DNA of 64,000 bases from Pelomonas nitida (GTDB lineage: Bacteria > Pseudomonadota > Gammaproteobacteria > Burkholderiales > Burkholderiaceae_C): the NCBI RefSeq assembly GCF_043555975.1, contig NZ_JBIGIA010000009.1:176370-240369 (forward strand), given 5' to 3'. The notes under the pieces were generated by a model. The model had not been told where the DNA came from. It was given only the letters and a program-made list of their open reading frames with translations, and did not search any database. Made by a program: the position numbers and the translations under genes. Of this stretch, positions 1 to 9,700 are shown piece by piece; position 1 is the first letter of the stretch, and the number at the start of each line of letters is the position of its first letter.

Positions 1-137
1 GTCGGGATGCAGCTGGCGCCGGTGGCGTTGTCGCGCCACGGCAGCTCGGTGGTGTGCAACACCTGGCCGTCGAACTGCAGCACGCCGAACGTGCCCTCGT
101 CGGTGCTGGGCGAGCGCGTGAGGACGGCGCGCCTCAC
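1..137 (-). CDS. DUF5675-like phage protein (partial, cut by window edge)
   Basis: Only the first 45 codons are visible. The GTG start at 137 overlaps the TGA stop of the putative holin gene (GTGA), so the two are translationally coupled, with GAGGA just upstream. The N-terminus runs from an RRAVLTRSPSTDEGTFGVL stretch to a conserved LPWRDN motif, typical of the DUF5675 family found in phage lysis regions. The biochemical role of the family is not established; its place after a holin suggests lysis. The rest lies beyond position 1. Confidence 0.6.
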   Translation of the reverse strand, partial: MRRAVLTRSPSTDEGTFGVLQFDGQVLHTTELPWRDNATGASCIP

Positions 138-478
138 TCCTCGCCCCTCACCGCGCGGCGCAGCTGGCCGGCGGTCTTGAGCGGCTGACGCCGAAAGCGC
201 TTGGCCAGCACCGACACACCGCCGGCCAGGAAGTACCCCAGCGCGCCCATGGCGCCGTCCACGGCCCGCGCCGTCAGCATCGGCGCCCACTGCTGCAGGA
301 TGGCCAGCGCCACATCCCCGAAGAGGTGGCTGCACGCGAACGCGACGAAGAACCGCGCGAACAACTCGCCGCGCGTGCGCGGCATGTCAACGGCCACCAT
401 CAGGGCTGCGCCGATGCCGGCGGGGAGGAGCTTGGCGAGGGCGAAGCCCGCCGCCGCGCTCGTTGCGGGTTCGCTCAT
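134..478 (-). CDS. putative phage holin
   Basis: This 114-residue protein has two hydrophobic segments, about residues 9-28 (FALAKLLPAGIGAALMVAV) and 40-60, then a third weaker one near residue 80, and ends in a basic tail. Size, topology and position between the tail genes and a DUF5675 gene suit a holin, which would permeabilise the inner membrane at lysis. I chose the ATG at 478 because an AAAGGT ribosome binding site precedes it; an in-frame ATG at 493 has none. The product could also be another small phage membrane protein, since no holin family motif is decisive. Confidence 0.55.
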   Translation of the reverse strand: MSEPATSAAAGFALAKLLPAGIGAALMVAVDMPRTRGELFARFFVAFACSHLFGDVALAILQQWAPMLTARAVDGAMGALGYFLAGGVSVLAKRFRRQPLKTAGQLRRAVRGEE

Positions 479-538
479 GGTTTGACCTTTCATGGGTGTT
501 CGTACTGCTGTTTGCTGGGGATGCTATGAAGGTGCGCG

Positions 539-1204
539 TTAGGCGCTTGGGGATGTGGGCCACACCACGGCCGCGACGGCGGCGGCATCGGCTGCGTCGT
601 TGAGTTGCTGGTAGAGCGCGTCCGATGTCTCGATGAGCGCCTGTCGGCGCGCGGCGATGGCCTGGCCGATGGCCAGCAGGTCGGCCAGCAGCAGCTCGCG
701 CATCACGTTGTCGCTGCAGCGCCAGAGCCGCGAGGCCTGGCCGCCGGCCTGCATCGCCATGACCGCGCCCATGATGTCGAGGCGTGAGCTGGCACCAGCG
801 TCCACCTGGTAGCCGTCGTGGTCGATCGGCGAGTTGTCCAACAGCTCGCGCTGCTGCTTGATGTTGGCCCACTGGCGCGCCCGCGCACCGTCCAGTCCGT
901 CGCGCATAGCGCTGACGATTCCGCCAGCCAGCGATGAGTTGGGAGACGCGGCCAGCGCCTGCTCGCAGGCCGGGCCAAGGCCCAGCGCCGCAGAGTTGGC
1001 AAGGGCCGCAAAGTCCACCGGGTGCCAGTCATTCCAGGTTGCGGCCTTGCCGCCCGCCAGGTCGTAGGCCTCGACGCTGGGCCAGCTTGAGACCTGCACC
1101 AGCAGCACCTGGGCTGCGTCCAGGGTCTGCGCCTCCACGCGGGTGGCAACGTGGTAGGCGATGTCGGCTCCGCCGGGGGTCTTGATGGCTTTGGTGATGG
1201 GCAT
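539..1204 (-). CDS. DUF4376-type tail fibre-associated protein
   Basis: A 221-residue protein. The N-terminal half begins MPITKAIKTP and is typical of small proteins found next to phage tail fibres. The C-terminal half, about residues 105-205, matches the DUF4376 pattern: an IKQQRE helix, a DGYQVD turn, a MGAVMAM segment and a WRCSDNV motif. Such genes sit after the tail tip and are thought to assist fibre assembly. The ATG at 1204 lies one base after the upstream stop; an in-frame ATG at 1219 would overlap that gene, so the start is slightly uncertain. Confidence 0.6.
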   Translation of the reverse strand: MPITKAIKTPGGADIAYHVATRVEAQTLDAAQVLLVQVSSWPSVEAYDLAGGKAATWNDWHPVDFAALANSAALGLGPACEQALAASPNSSLAGGIVSAMRDGLDGARARQWANIKQQRELLDNSPIDHDGYQVDAGASSRLDIMGAVMAMQAGGQASRLWRCSDNVMRELLLADLLAIGQAIAARRQALIETSDALYQQLNDAADAAAVAAVVWPTSPSA

Positions 1205-1205
1205 G

Positions 1206-2234
1206 TCAGGTGAGTCCATTGAGGTCCACGATCTCGACGACCGCAGATGACTCGTTGAGTCGAGTTAGAGGGTCGATGTCAAGCTCGGTGAACACGATCG
1301 TGCGGAAGCGATACAGCGAGCCGCCGCTGAGGGTCCACGCCGCTGCATACGTGCGCTGGATGTATTGGCCGCCGCGCGCCGCGCTGCGCACCTCGGAGTA
1401 ATAGGGGGTGCCGAAGGCGCCGCACAGGGTCGACGAAATGCCAGCGGGCAGCGCGGCCGAGTAGTCATCAACGCCGCTGCCCGCCGGGTAGGAGAGCGGG
1501 CCCGACGATGTCAGCACTCGTCCGGCCAGCAGGTCGTAAGCGAGCGTGCCGTCCGTGTCGTAGATGGCTGCCTGAGCGCCGGCGCCTGGTAGAGCCGGCG
1601 CGGCGAAAACGTAGACATCCGGCGTCAGCAGCGCCGGCCAAGACGACGCGCCCGCCGTGGGCAAGCTGGCCACGCTCTGCACATCGACGCCCCAATCGTT
1701 GCCGCCCAGTGAGTACGGGCCTCGCGAGATGCGCGAGTAGGCGCCGCTCGTGACGCCTAGCACCATGACCGGCGGCGTGGGACTCGTGACTCGCAGGCTC
1801 ACGCTCCCGAGCGTGCCGCCGTTCAGGGGGCTGCCAGCAGAGGCTGTGGTGCCGACATAGACAGCCTTGCCGATGTAGTTGCAGCCTCGCGCCGCCGGGG
1901 ACAGAGCCACCGTGTCGGTCGCGCCCACCGCCTGGATGCCTGCGCCTGACGTGATGGTCGGCGTGCCGGTGGCCCACAGCACCACATAGCGGTCAACCGG
2001 TATCGCCGTCGCACTCACCGTGGGCACCGACCCAGGGTAGCTGACCGTCACGCCGGATAGGTCCGTGCCGCCATTGAGCCCCATCACGCGCACCGTCGCG
2101 CCAGCCAGCAGCGAAAAAGACCTGCTGAAACTCGTGCCGGCACCGATCAGATAGGCGCCCAAGCAAACGCCGTTGACAACGGCGTCGGAGTCGAACAGCA
2201 CGTTGCCGGACGTGTCCCAAGTCTTGATCGGCAT
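1206..2234 (-). CDS. phage tail tip-associated protein, function unknown
   Basis: The 342-residue product is rich in Gly, Ser, Thr and Val, has no membrane segment, and reads like a beta-structured virion protein. It lies immediately downstream of the gpJ-like gene (2 bp between stop and start) and upstream of the DUF4376 gene. That is where lambdoid phages of Burkholderiales often carry proteins joining the tail tip to fibres. I recognise no enzymatic motif. A structural or receptor-contact role is inferred from position and composition only. Confidence 0.55.
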   Translation of the reverse strand: MPIKTWDTSGNVLFDSDAVVNGVCLGAYLIGAGTSFSRSFSLLAGATVRVMGLNGGTDLSGVTVSYPGSVPTVSATAIPVDRYVVLWATGTPTITSGAGIQAVGATDTVALSPAARGCNYIGKAVYVGTTASAGSPLNGGTLGSVSLRVTSPTPPVMVLGVTSGAYSRISRGPYSLGGNDWGVDVQSVASLPTAGASSWPALLTPDVYVFAAPALPGAGAQAAIYDTDGTLAYDLLAGRVLTSSGPLSYPAGSGVDDYSAALPAGISSTLCGAFGTPYYSEVRSAARGGQYIQRTYAAAWTLSGGSLYRFRTIVFTELDIDPLTRLNESSAVVEIVDLNGLT

Positions 2235-2236
2235 GG

Positions 2237-5200
2237 TCAGGCGCTCAGCCGCACGCGCTCGGCGTTGGACGAGTTGTAGATGCTGACGCGGTTGGCCGTG
2301 ATCTCAACCCGGGCGCCGCTGGGCGATCCTGAGACCTGGCCATTGACCGTCCTGCTCAGCGCGTCCACCGTCAGGTTGTTGGCCGTAAGCTGCTGGATGT
2401 GCGAGGCTCGGATGTAGGCGTTCGACATCACGACGTCCCAGCTGGCCTGCGTAAACGCGCCGCCGAGATTGGTGCCGATCGTGGCGCCCACGGTGGCGTT
2501 GTCCTGCGGCTTCCCGGGGCCCGTCACGCCGGACCAGTTGGCAGTGAGCGCCGCCACGTCGGCCTTGGCTGTGGCATCTGCGGCAGCGGCGGCCACCGCA
2601 GCAGCTCGCGCGGCCTCGGCCTTGTTGGAGGCGTCGGCGATCGCGCGGGTCTCCTCCGCGTCCACGATGTTGTCGGCATGGGCCTGGGCGTTGATGCGCG
2701 CCAGGTCGGCCACGGCTGCAGCGTATGTATTTGCCGCCGACGTTGCCGAGTTGGCGGCTGCATCCGCCTTGGCCTGCGCGCCGGCCAGCGTCTCCAGATC
2801 CTGCGCGAGATTGGAGCCCACGTAGGTGCCGGCCGGGGCGCCATTGGTGGCGTTGAGGTCGCCCGTGTATCCGTAGTCGACGATGGTTGTCTTGCCGGCA
2901 TTGACGCCGAGCAAGTTGCCGTTGGCGTCGAGGGAAAACGGCAGCTCAATCGCCATCGCCGATGCCGGCGCGATGACCTCAAGCCCAGTGCCCTCACCCG
3001 CGCCGCACACACCAACCATGCAGTAGGCTGCGCGGAACATGCCGGTGAAGGTTGCACCCTGCAACTTGAGCGCCGAAGCGCCGCAGCGCTTCATGGCCGC
3101 GATCAGCGGCGCCAGCGGCATCTTGCCGCTCGGATGGTCGTTGGTCCAGACTGCCAGGATGTAGCTATTGCCAAAGGCATTGAGAGCTGCCGCGATGTCG
3201 TCGCACTTGGAGTCAGCATCTCCGGGGTGCCAGGTGACCGCGTATCCAAGTACGCCGGTGTAGCGGTTGATGACGCGGAAATTCCACCATGCGCCGGACC
3301 CATCAATCTGCGCTCCATCGCGCCACAGGCCAATCGCAATTCGAGGCGTCGAGGTGTAGCCTGTCGAGCTGATCGTGTACGCGCGCAGGCCCAGCCCTGG
3401 CAGCGTCACCTGCCCACCGGCGCCGCCGATCAGAGCGCCGTTGGCGCCGATGCTGATGTTGCTGTTGAGCCATCCCGCCGCCGGCGTGATGTTGCTGGCC
3501 GCAAGCGGCGTGCCGGCGGCCAGGAGCACATTGCCCGCGGCATCCTTGATGCTAAGCCCGCGCGAATCGATCTGCGCTGCAGTCAACTGGCCGCGAATGG
3601 AGGCAGCCGAAAACTCGGCGGTGCCGTCCGCGTTGATCCGCCAGCCGCTGACGCCCTGCGAGTAGTTCTGACTCTGGATGTACGCACTGACCGACAGCGA
3701 GCCGCCCAGCAGCTTGGCCACGCTCAGGCTGGAGATCTGGCCGTTGTCCACCACCAGGTTGCCCATCACGCCACTCGTGGCCACGAGGTACTGTGTGACC
3801 GTGTAGCCGATGGCAGCAGCACCAAAGCGCGCAGGGTCGGTGATGGTGCCGGTGACCTTGCTGCCGCCGAGGTCCACCGCATCATTGGCCAGCTGAGCTG
3901 CAGCAATCGCCAGGGGCGCGATGTCGGCATTGCCGATCTTGCCCGTGGTCACGGCCATGCCGTTGGTGCCGCCAGCCGGCGTGGTGCTCTCGTAGCCGTC
4001 GCGGGTGACCCAGGTGATCCACAGCCGCAGCGTGGTGCCCAGCGCGCACGGAAGGCCGTAGGCGCCGCCGGCGAACTCGCCCAGCAGCTTGGCGTCGGCG
4101 AAGGTCGGCAGCGGGCCGCTGGTGTAGGCCTTGCCGTAAACACGCGTGGTGCCGTGGCCGTGGCCCACGGTGTAGGTGGGCAGGGCCTGCTCGATGAGCA
4201 CGGTGGCAAAGCCAGGAGTGAGCGTGGGAAGCGTGGGCTGGGGTGGTGGCGTGGGGTCGGGCTGGGTTGGGTCGAGGTCGGCCGTGGTGACGGTGACGCT
4301 GGCCGATGTGGTGCCCAGGCTCTCCTGCCCATCGATGACCGCGTGGCGCACGCGCAGCGTGTAGGTGCCCGGCGCGCCAACTGTCTGCACGAGCGCACTG
4401 GCGCGGCCAAACCAGAGCGGCGTGGCGGTGTCCCAGTTGCTGCCGTTGAGGCGGGCGCGGGTCTCCAGGTAGTAGCGCTCGGCGCTGGGTGTCCAGCTCC
4501 AGGTGATGACGCCTTTGCCCACGGCGCCGACCAGGCCCTCCACGTTGGCCGGCGGTGCGATGGGCAGCACGCGGGCGCCGTCCACCGTGGCGGCGACGGT
4601 GGCCACGCTGTCGCTGTAGGCGGCAGCGCTGTGGCGCACGAGGTCGAGCCGCCAGCGGCCCGGGCCCGCGAGGCTGACGGCCGTCACCCGCATCGCCTCC
4701 ATGGCCAGGCCGATGGGGTGCTCGACGTTGATGATGTCGCCCTCGTCGTGGCGGATGCCGTTGTCAAACACCTCCAGGCTTGTCGACACATCGAACAACA
4801 CCAGCTTGTTGAGGCGTTCGGTGGCCTCTCGCAGGGCCTGGCTGTAGCGGTGGATGCCGGGCATGCGCACCTGGCTCAACCGCCAGGGCTTGGTGGTGCC
4901 GGCGCCGTCGAGCTGGGCCACGGCCGAGGCGTCGCGCCAGGGGATGGCGCTGGTGTCGGTGTAGATGACCTCCACGGCGGTGGGCGCCTGGTTGAGGTCG
5001 CGCAGCTCCAGCGAGTCGATGGCGCTGATGTCGCCGCTGGTGTGGCGGTAGGTGGCCGCCGGTGCGTCGTTGGCGTCGGCCAGCAGGCGCACGCCGCCGG
5101 CGCTCGGCAGCAAAAAGCAGCCGGCATAGGCGCGCAGCGTCTCGGCCACGTCCTTGGCGGCCGAGGGCGTCGTGAAGCTCACGCCCAGCACGCGGCGCAT

Positions 5201-5863
5201 CTCGCTGCTGCCGGGCACGATGGCGCGGTTGGCGGCGCCCACGGCCTTGACGCTGGCCCAGTCCACCGCCACGCCGCAGCCGTAGGCCTTGCTGGCGAGA
5301 AAGTCGCCCAGGCACACGGCCGGCACCTCGCTGTAGGCCCAGGTGCTCGGGTCGGCCAGGCGCTGCGGGCCGGCGCCGCCGGCAGTGGTGTCAAACGCCG
5401 GGTCGTAGCACTTGCGGCCACGGATGCGCGCGGTGAAGTTGAGCGTGCCGCTGAAGAGCGCCGCCGGCATGGTGATGAGGCTCCACGCGTGGCCGGTGAG
5501 CGGGCGCACGGCGGCGGTGATGCCCTGGGCCGCAATCGCGGCGGCCAGCGTGGCGTCGGCGGCTGTTTGGTCGCCCGCGTAGTGCACGGCCGTGATGCTG
5601 GCGGGCAGCACCTCGTCGCCAAGGCGAAGGTCGTTGATGCTGTCGCAGCCGAGGCACCACAGCACCTGCACGAGCAGCGTGCCGGGCGTGCCGGCCTTGG
5701 GCAGCACGTTGAGCACCAGGCCGCCAATGCGGTCCTCGCCGTAGACCAGCGGCACGACGGCGCGCGAGGCGGCTGCGGCGACCTGGCGAGCCGAGGCGCT
5801 GGCGCCCGTGCCGTTGAGGCTGGACGCAGGCGGAATGGTGAGGGAGTCGGAGACGAGTGCCAT
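2237..5863 (-). CDS. gpJ-like host specificity / tail tip protein with ILEI-like insert
   Basis: This 1208-residue protein is the central tail tip protein, similar in role to lambda gpJ, which forms the tip and contacts the receptor. Residues 1 to about 440 carry a conserved phage tail domain (CYDPAF, WAYSEVPA and DEGDIINV motifs). Fibronectin-like beta domains follow (about 445-540), then a Pro-rich linker (DPTQPDPTPPPQP). The C-terminal part has the repetitive ISSLSVAKLLGG and RINADGTAEFSA stretches typical of gpJ. Residues about 835-965 resemble the ILEI/FAM3 domain seen in some phage tail proteins (FRVINRYTGV followed by YILAVWTNDHPSG). An Ala-rich helical stretch with a DAEETRAIADA motif lies near residues 1030-1110. 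Confidence 0.85.
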   Translation of the reverse strand: MALVSDSLTIPPASSLNGTGASASARQVAAAASRAVVPLVYGEDRIGGLVLNVLPKAGTPGTLLVQVLWCLGCDSINDLRLGDEVLPASITAVHYAGDQTAADATLAAAIAAQGITAAVRPLTGHAWSLITMPAALFSGTLNFTARIRGRKCYDPAFDTTAGGAGPQRLADPSTWAYSEVPAVCLGDFLASKAYGCGVAVDWASVKAVGAANRAIVPGSSEMRRVLGVSFTTPSAAKDVAETLRAYAGCFLLPSAGGVRLLADANDAPAATYRHTSGDISAIDSLELRDLNQAPTAVEVIYTDTSAIPWRDASAVAQLDGAGTTKPWRLSQVRMPGIHRYSQALREATERLNKLVLFDVSTSLEVFDNGIRHDEGDIINVEHPIGLAMEAMRVTAVSLAGPGRWRLDLVRHSAAAYSDSVATVAATVDGARVLPIAPPANVEGLVGAVGKGVITWSWTPSAERYYLETRARLNGSNWDTATPLWFGRASALVQTVGAPGTYTLRVRHAVIDGQESLGTTSASVTVTTADLDPTQPDPTPPPQPTLPTLTPGFATVLIEQALPTYTVGHGHGTTRVYGKAYTSGPLPTFADAKLLGEFAGGAYGLPCALGTTLRLWITWVTRDGYESTTPAGGTNGMAVTTGKIGNADIAPLAIAAAQLANDAVDLGGSKVTGTITDPARFGAAAIGYTVTQYLVATSGVMGNLVVDNGQISSLSVAKLLGGSLSVSAYIQSQNYSQGVSGWRINADGTAEFSAASIRGQLTAAQIDSRGLSIKDAAGNVLLAAGTPLAASNITPAAGWLNSNISIGANGALIGGAGGQVTLPGLGLRAYTISSTGYTSTPRIAIGLWRDGAQIDGSGAWWNFRVINRYTGVLGYAVTWHPGDADSKCDDIAAALNAFGNSYILAVWTNDHPSGKMPLAPLIAAMKRCGASALKLQGATFTGMFRAAYCMVGVCGAGEGTGLEVIAPASAMAIELPFSLDANGNLLGVNAGKTTIVDYGYTGDLNATNGAPAGTYVGSNLAQDLETLAGAQAKADAAANSATSAANTYAAAVADLARINAQAHADNIVDAEETRAIADASNKAEAARAAAVAAAAADATAKADVAALTANWSGVTGPGKPQDNATVGATIGTNLGGAFTQASWDVVMSNAYIRASHIQQLTANNLTVDALSRTVNGQVSGSPSGARVEITANRVSIYNSSNAERVRLSA

Positions 5864-5872
5864 CGCGTGCGG

Positions 5873-6382
5873 TCAGTTGCGGCGTGCCAGCGTGTAGGCC
5901 TGGCCGTTGATCTTGAGCACCGTGCCGGCGGGCAGCAGCGGCGCGAAATCACCATCAGTCACAAAGGTGCGCGGCGAGAGGGTGTACTCACACGGGTGGC
6001 GCAGCTCGATGCGCACGGCATCGGCGCCGATCTGCGCGGCGCCACAGATGCCGTCTGCCAGCCACACGACATCGCCCGCGGCGGTGGCGCCAGCGTCGTA
6101 GCCCCAGATGCGCACGCTGCGGTCCTGCACGCCCTGGGCCCGCACCAGCGCCGCCATGGCGCCGTCGCCGTTGCCGATGCGCAGCGCGCCCGTCAGGCTG
6201 AGCGCACCGACCTGCAGCGACTCCAGCGACACATCCTCCTTGGCCCAGTTGACGCCGGCCCATGTGAGATCCGAGTAACTGCTCCAGCGCTTGGCCGGTG
6301 AGAACGCAAGCTCCACCAGCAGCGCGGGTCGCTGCACGGGCGCGCCCAGCGCCGTGGAGAGGGCGGCGGACAGGGCCTTCAT
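5873..6382 (-). CDS. phage tail protein (tail tip/hub region)
   Basis: A 169-residue protein between the gpJ-like gene and a small tail protein. Its ATG overlaps the stop of the upstream gene (ATGA at 6379-6382). It begins MKALSAALSTALG and has a WSSYSDLTWAGVNW motif, a pattern typical of tail assembly proteins that precede gpJ in betaproteobacterial siphophages. By position it corresponds to the lambda K/L region. I see no peptidase Cys/His motif, so I do not assign an endopeptidase role. A structural tail tip or hub role is inferred. Confidence 0.65.
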   Translation of the reverse strand: MKALSAALSTALGAPVQRPALLVELAFSPAKRWSSYSDLTWAGVNWAKEDVSLESLQVGALSLTGALRIGNGDGAMAALVRAQGVQDRSVRIWGYDAGATAAGDVVWLADGICGAAQIGADAVRIELRHPCEYTLSPRTFVTDGDFAPLLPAGTVLKINGQAYTLARRN

Positions 6383-6702
6383 ACCTGCGCGAGCCTCACG
6401 GTGACGTGGTAATAGGCAGTGCGCGGGGAGACCTGCGGCTTGTCGACAAAGCCGCAGGTGTAGGTGGCGCCATCGACCGGCCAGCGGAAATCGAAGTTGG
6501 CGTCCTTGTTGGCCTCCCAGAACGCGAGCAGGGTGTCGCGGTCAGCGCGGCCGAGGATGTGCACGATCGTGAAGTCAGCTTTGTCGGCGCTGTAGAGGCG
6601 GCGGCGCTTGAGCATGCCGTTTGTGGCGCGCACGGCCTGGATGCCGGCGCCCACAACGGACTCGCTCTCGTCCTGGACGATGGGATAGGTTGGGTATGGC
6701 AT
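6379..6702 (-). CDS. phage tail protein (gpM-like position)
   Basis: The 107-residue product begins MPYPTYPIVQ and contains FRWPVDGATYTCGFVDKP followed by a YYHVTVRLAQV terminus. It sits directly downstream of the tape measure gene, the position of lambda gpM and similar minor tail proteins, and is coupled to the next gene by a 4-bp overlap. It probably joins the tape measure/tail tube end to the tip. The assignment rests on gene order and size rather than on a diagnostic motif. Confidence 0.65.
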   Translation of the reverse strand: MPYPTYPIVQDESESVVGAGIQAVRATNGMLKRRRLYSADKADFTIVHILGRADRDTLLAFWEANKDANFDFRWPVDGATYTCGFVDKPQVSPRTAYYHVTVRLAQV

Positions 6703-6714
6703 GCGTGGTCTCTG

Positions 6715-9700
6715 TCAGGCCAGGACGACCTCAGGCTGGCGCGAGCTGCTGGACGGCGTGCAGACGGCGCTTGTGCCTGTGATGAGCACGCTGGTGAGCT
6801 GCTGAACGGCCGTGACGATCTGCAGCGTCGCGTCGCGCGTCTGGTACTGGGCGTCGATGCCCTGCTGCGCGAGCTGCACCTGCTGCGTGGCACTGGCAAG
6901 CAGCGGGCTCAGGGCGTCGGACGCGGGGGCCTGTGCGGCTGCGCCGCTGAGCGTCTGCCCCGTCTCGGCCAGGTAGTCGGCCACGGTGGCGAAGCTGCCC
7001 TGCAGCTGCAGCAGCACGGCGAGCTGCTTGGCGCCCGTCTCCGTGGCGGGGTTGATGCTCTCGACCAGCGCGCGGAATTGCTCGCGGCTGTTGACGTCGG
7101 TGGTGATGCCGGCAGACGACAGAGCGGCCTGAATGTCCTTGGCCTTGAACCCAGCGATCTCGTCGCGGTTGTAGTAGTTTTGCGCGAAGCCGAGGGCCTG
7201 CTGGCTCAGCGCATCCATGCCGCCGGCCAGCTCGATCATGCGCTCGCGCGCATCCACGCTGGACCCGGCGATCTTGGCGAAGATGCCGCCCAGCGAGTTG
7301 ATCGAGTTTGAGAAGGTCTGCAGCGTCGACAGGCGCGCCAGAGTCGTCGACAGCGTCTCGCCGGCCTTCTGAAACGGCGTCAGCTGTGCGGTGAACTGCT
7401 TCGCCAGGTCATCGCCGAGATTGGTGATGGCCGCCTGGATGGCGGCCTTGTTCTCGTCTTCCGTTTTACCCCAGGCGACCTTGAAGTCAGCCGCGTAGTT
7501 GTTGACCGTGTCGACCGGCAGGCTGAGCACCTTGGCGTATTCGCTCGTGACCTGGTAGAGCGCCTTGATCCCGGTGTCGAGCACGGCATCTTGCTCGGCG
7601 CTGATGGCGCTGAGGTCGGTGCCGTGTTTGTCGGACCTGAACCAGCCACCCTTTTTCGTCCAGTTGGCGTAGGCCTGGCCAGCAAAGCCGCTCGCGTTGA
7701 CAGAGCCCGTGATGCCGGTTTCGCCCGTCTGCTTCGCGCCCATGCCGAAAGCACGGTTGACGATGCCGCCAATGGCGCCACCGATGACAGAGCCGATGGG
7801 GCCAGCGAAGACAGTGCCCAGCGCTGTGCCGATGTTGACGGCCGCATTGCCGCTGCCGCCAAACGCCGAGTAGCCGCCGCTGATGGCCCGGCCGCCGAAG
7901 ATGCCCGCCGCGCCGCCAAGTGCCCACGGCGCCAGCGCGCCGGCACCCTGCGCAAGGCCCTGCCCCCACGCACCGCTGCCGAGCAGCGCGCCTGCGCCAT
8001 CAAGCGCAAGGCCGGTGCCCCCGTTGATGGCCAGCATGGCGCCGCCGCTGAACGCGCTGCCAAGCCCGCTCAAGCCCAGCAGCGATCCCAAGCTGCCGAT
8101 GGAGCCGGCGCCACCCAGGACGCCGCTGCCTGTGGCGGCCGTTGCAGTGCCGGTGAGGCCCAGCATCGAGCCGATGCCGCCGGCGAACTGGGAAATGTAA
8201 GGCTGAATGTTTGCCTTGATCACCTGAGTCTTGAACAGGTTGACGACGGCATCCCAAAGGTTCCTCGCGAAGCCCTTCCCGCTCTCGAATCCGCGCATCA
8301 GCGCGTCGGTCAGGGTCCGCTCAATCTCGTTGCTGGCGCGCGTCCACTCCTTGGTCGCCTCCTCGGCCGACTTCTTGGCGGCGTCGCGGGTCTCCTTGTT
8401 GCCGATGACATCAGCCAGCTCCTTGCGCTTGTCGATTTCGCGCTGCAGTGCGTCTGCCGTGCGTTGATCGTTCGCAGCGACAGCCCTGGCCCTCTGCTCA
8501 TCCAGCCGCTTGATCGCGACCAACTCGACGGCCTGGGCCAGGCTGACATTGAGCGCTGCTGAAACGCCCAATGCCTCTTCCTCGTCGCGCAGCTTCTGGA
8601 CCTGCTTTGCCACCGCTTCGGCGCTCTGGTCCATGGCGTCGATCTTCTTGAGGTAAAGGTCGTTTCCTCGGGCCATGGCGTCGGCCACCTGCTTTGCCGC
8701 CTCAGCCTGCTCCTTCTCCAGCTTCACTGCGAAAGGCTGCTTGGCGATCAGCTCCTTGACCGCATCAACGTAGCGCTCCTCGCCGGCTGCGGTGCCATCA
8801 CGCAGCACCTTGAGCGCTCGCAGATCCTTCTGATACGTGCCAGACAGACCAGACAGGCGCTCCAGCAGAGCCGCCTCTTGCTCCAGCGCCCGCTGGGCGG
8901 CGTTGTCGGCGCTCTTGTCGCGCGCCTTGTCGCGGATCCCATCGAGCACGTCACGGTACTGCTGGACGCTGATCAGCCCGCGCTCGACTAGGACCTGATA
9001 CTGATTGCGAGCAGCCGTCAGCTCGCGCTCCATTTGGGCAGACTTGGACAGGTATTGCAGGGACTGCTTGTCGAACTCCTGCAGCGCGGCCTTGTCCTTG
9101 GCCTCTTGAGCGGCCGTCGCGGCGCGCGCTTTGGCGGGGCTTTCCTGCGCCTCCAAGGTCGCAAGCTGCTGCTCCATGATGCGCAGTTCTTCAGTGAGCT
9201 GCACGGCGCGCGTCTGGTCGGCGGCGTTGCCGGTTGAGAGCACGTCCCGGCGCCTCTTCGCCTGCGCGATCTTGGCTTCCAGGCTGACGATCGTGTCATC
9301 CCGGCCGATCGCCTTGGCCGCGCTGGTTGCAAAAGAGGTGGCGTCTTTGATGTTGAGCCACAGGCGCTCCAGTGAGCCGAGGTTTTTCTCCAGCCTGGGG
9401 AAGCGGTCCTCAATCGCGGAGGCGTATGCCTCCTGTGCCACCCTCGCAGCCTCGGCGGCGCGGCCCTGCTCTTCAAGCGCCTTGATCTGCTTGTAGACGG
9501 AGGCAGTCAGGAAGTTGGTGGACTCGTCGAGCTTGATCGACGCCTTGAGCGGGTCTTTGCCAAGATCGGCGAAGGCCTTGGCGGTATCTTCGACGGCGGG
9601 GCCGCCAACTCGCTGCAGCTGGACGGCAGCAGCCGCAAAGCGACCGAGGCTTTCGGCGCCGATCTTGCCGGATGACGCCAGCAAGTTCAGCGCCTCAGCG

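Noticed and set aside
528..546. GCGTTAGGC-type sequences after several prophage genes (also near 11,250, 12,025 and 19,605), resembling integron attC core sites
   Set aside because: No matching RYYYAAC partner lies at the right distance, no attC-type imperfect palindrome can be folded, and no integron integrase is present. At most these are short hairpins after stop codons.
2399..6301. A 1300-codon open frame on the plus strand antisense to the tail tip genes
   Set aside because: It is a shadow of GC-rich minus-strand codons: low-complexity Arg/Gly/Ala/His sequence, no domain, no ribosome binding site, and it runs across several real gene boundaries.
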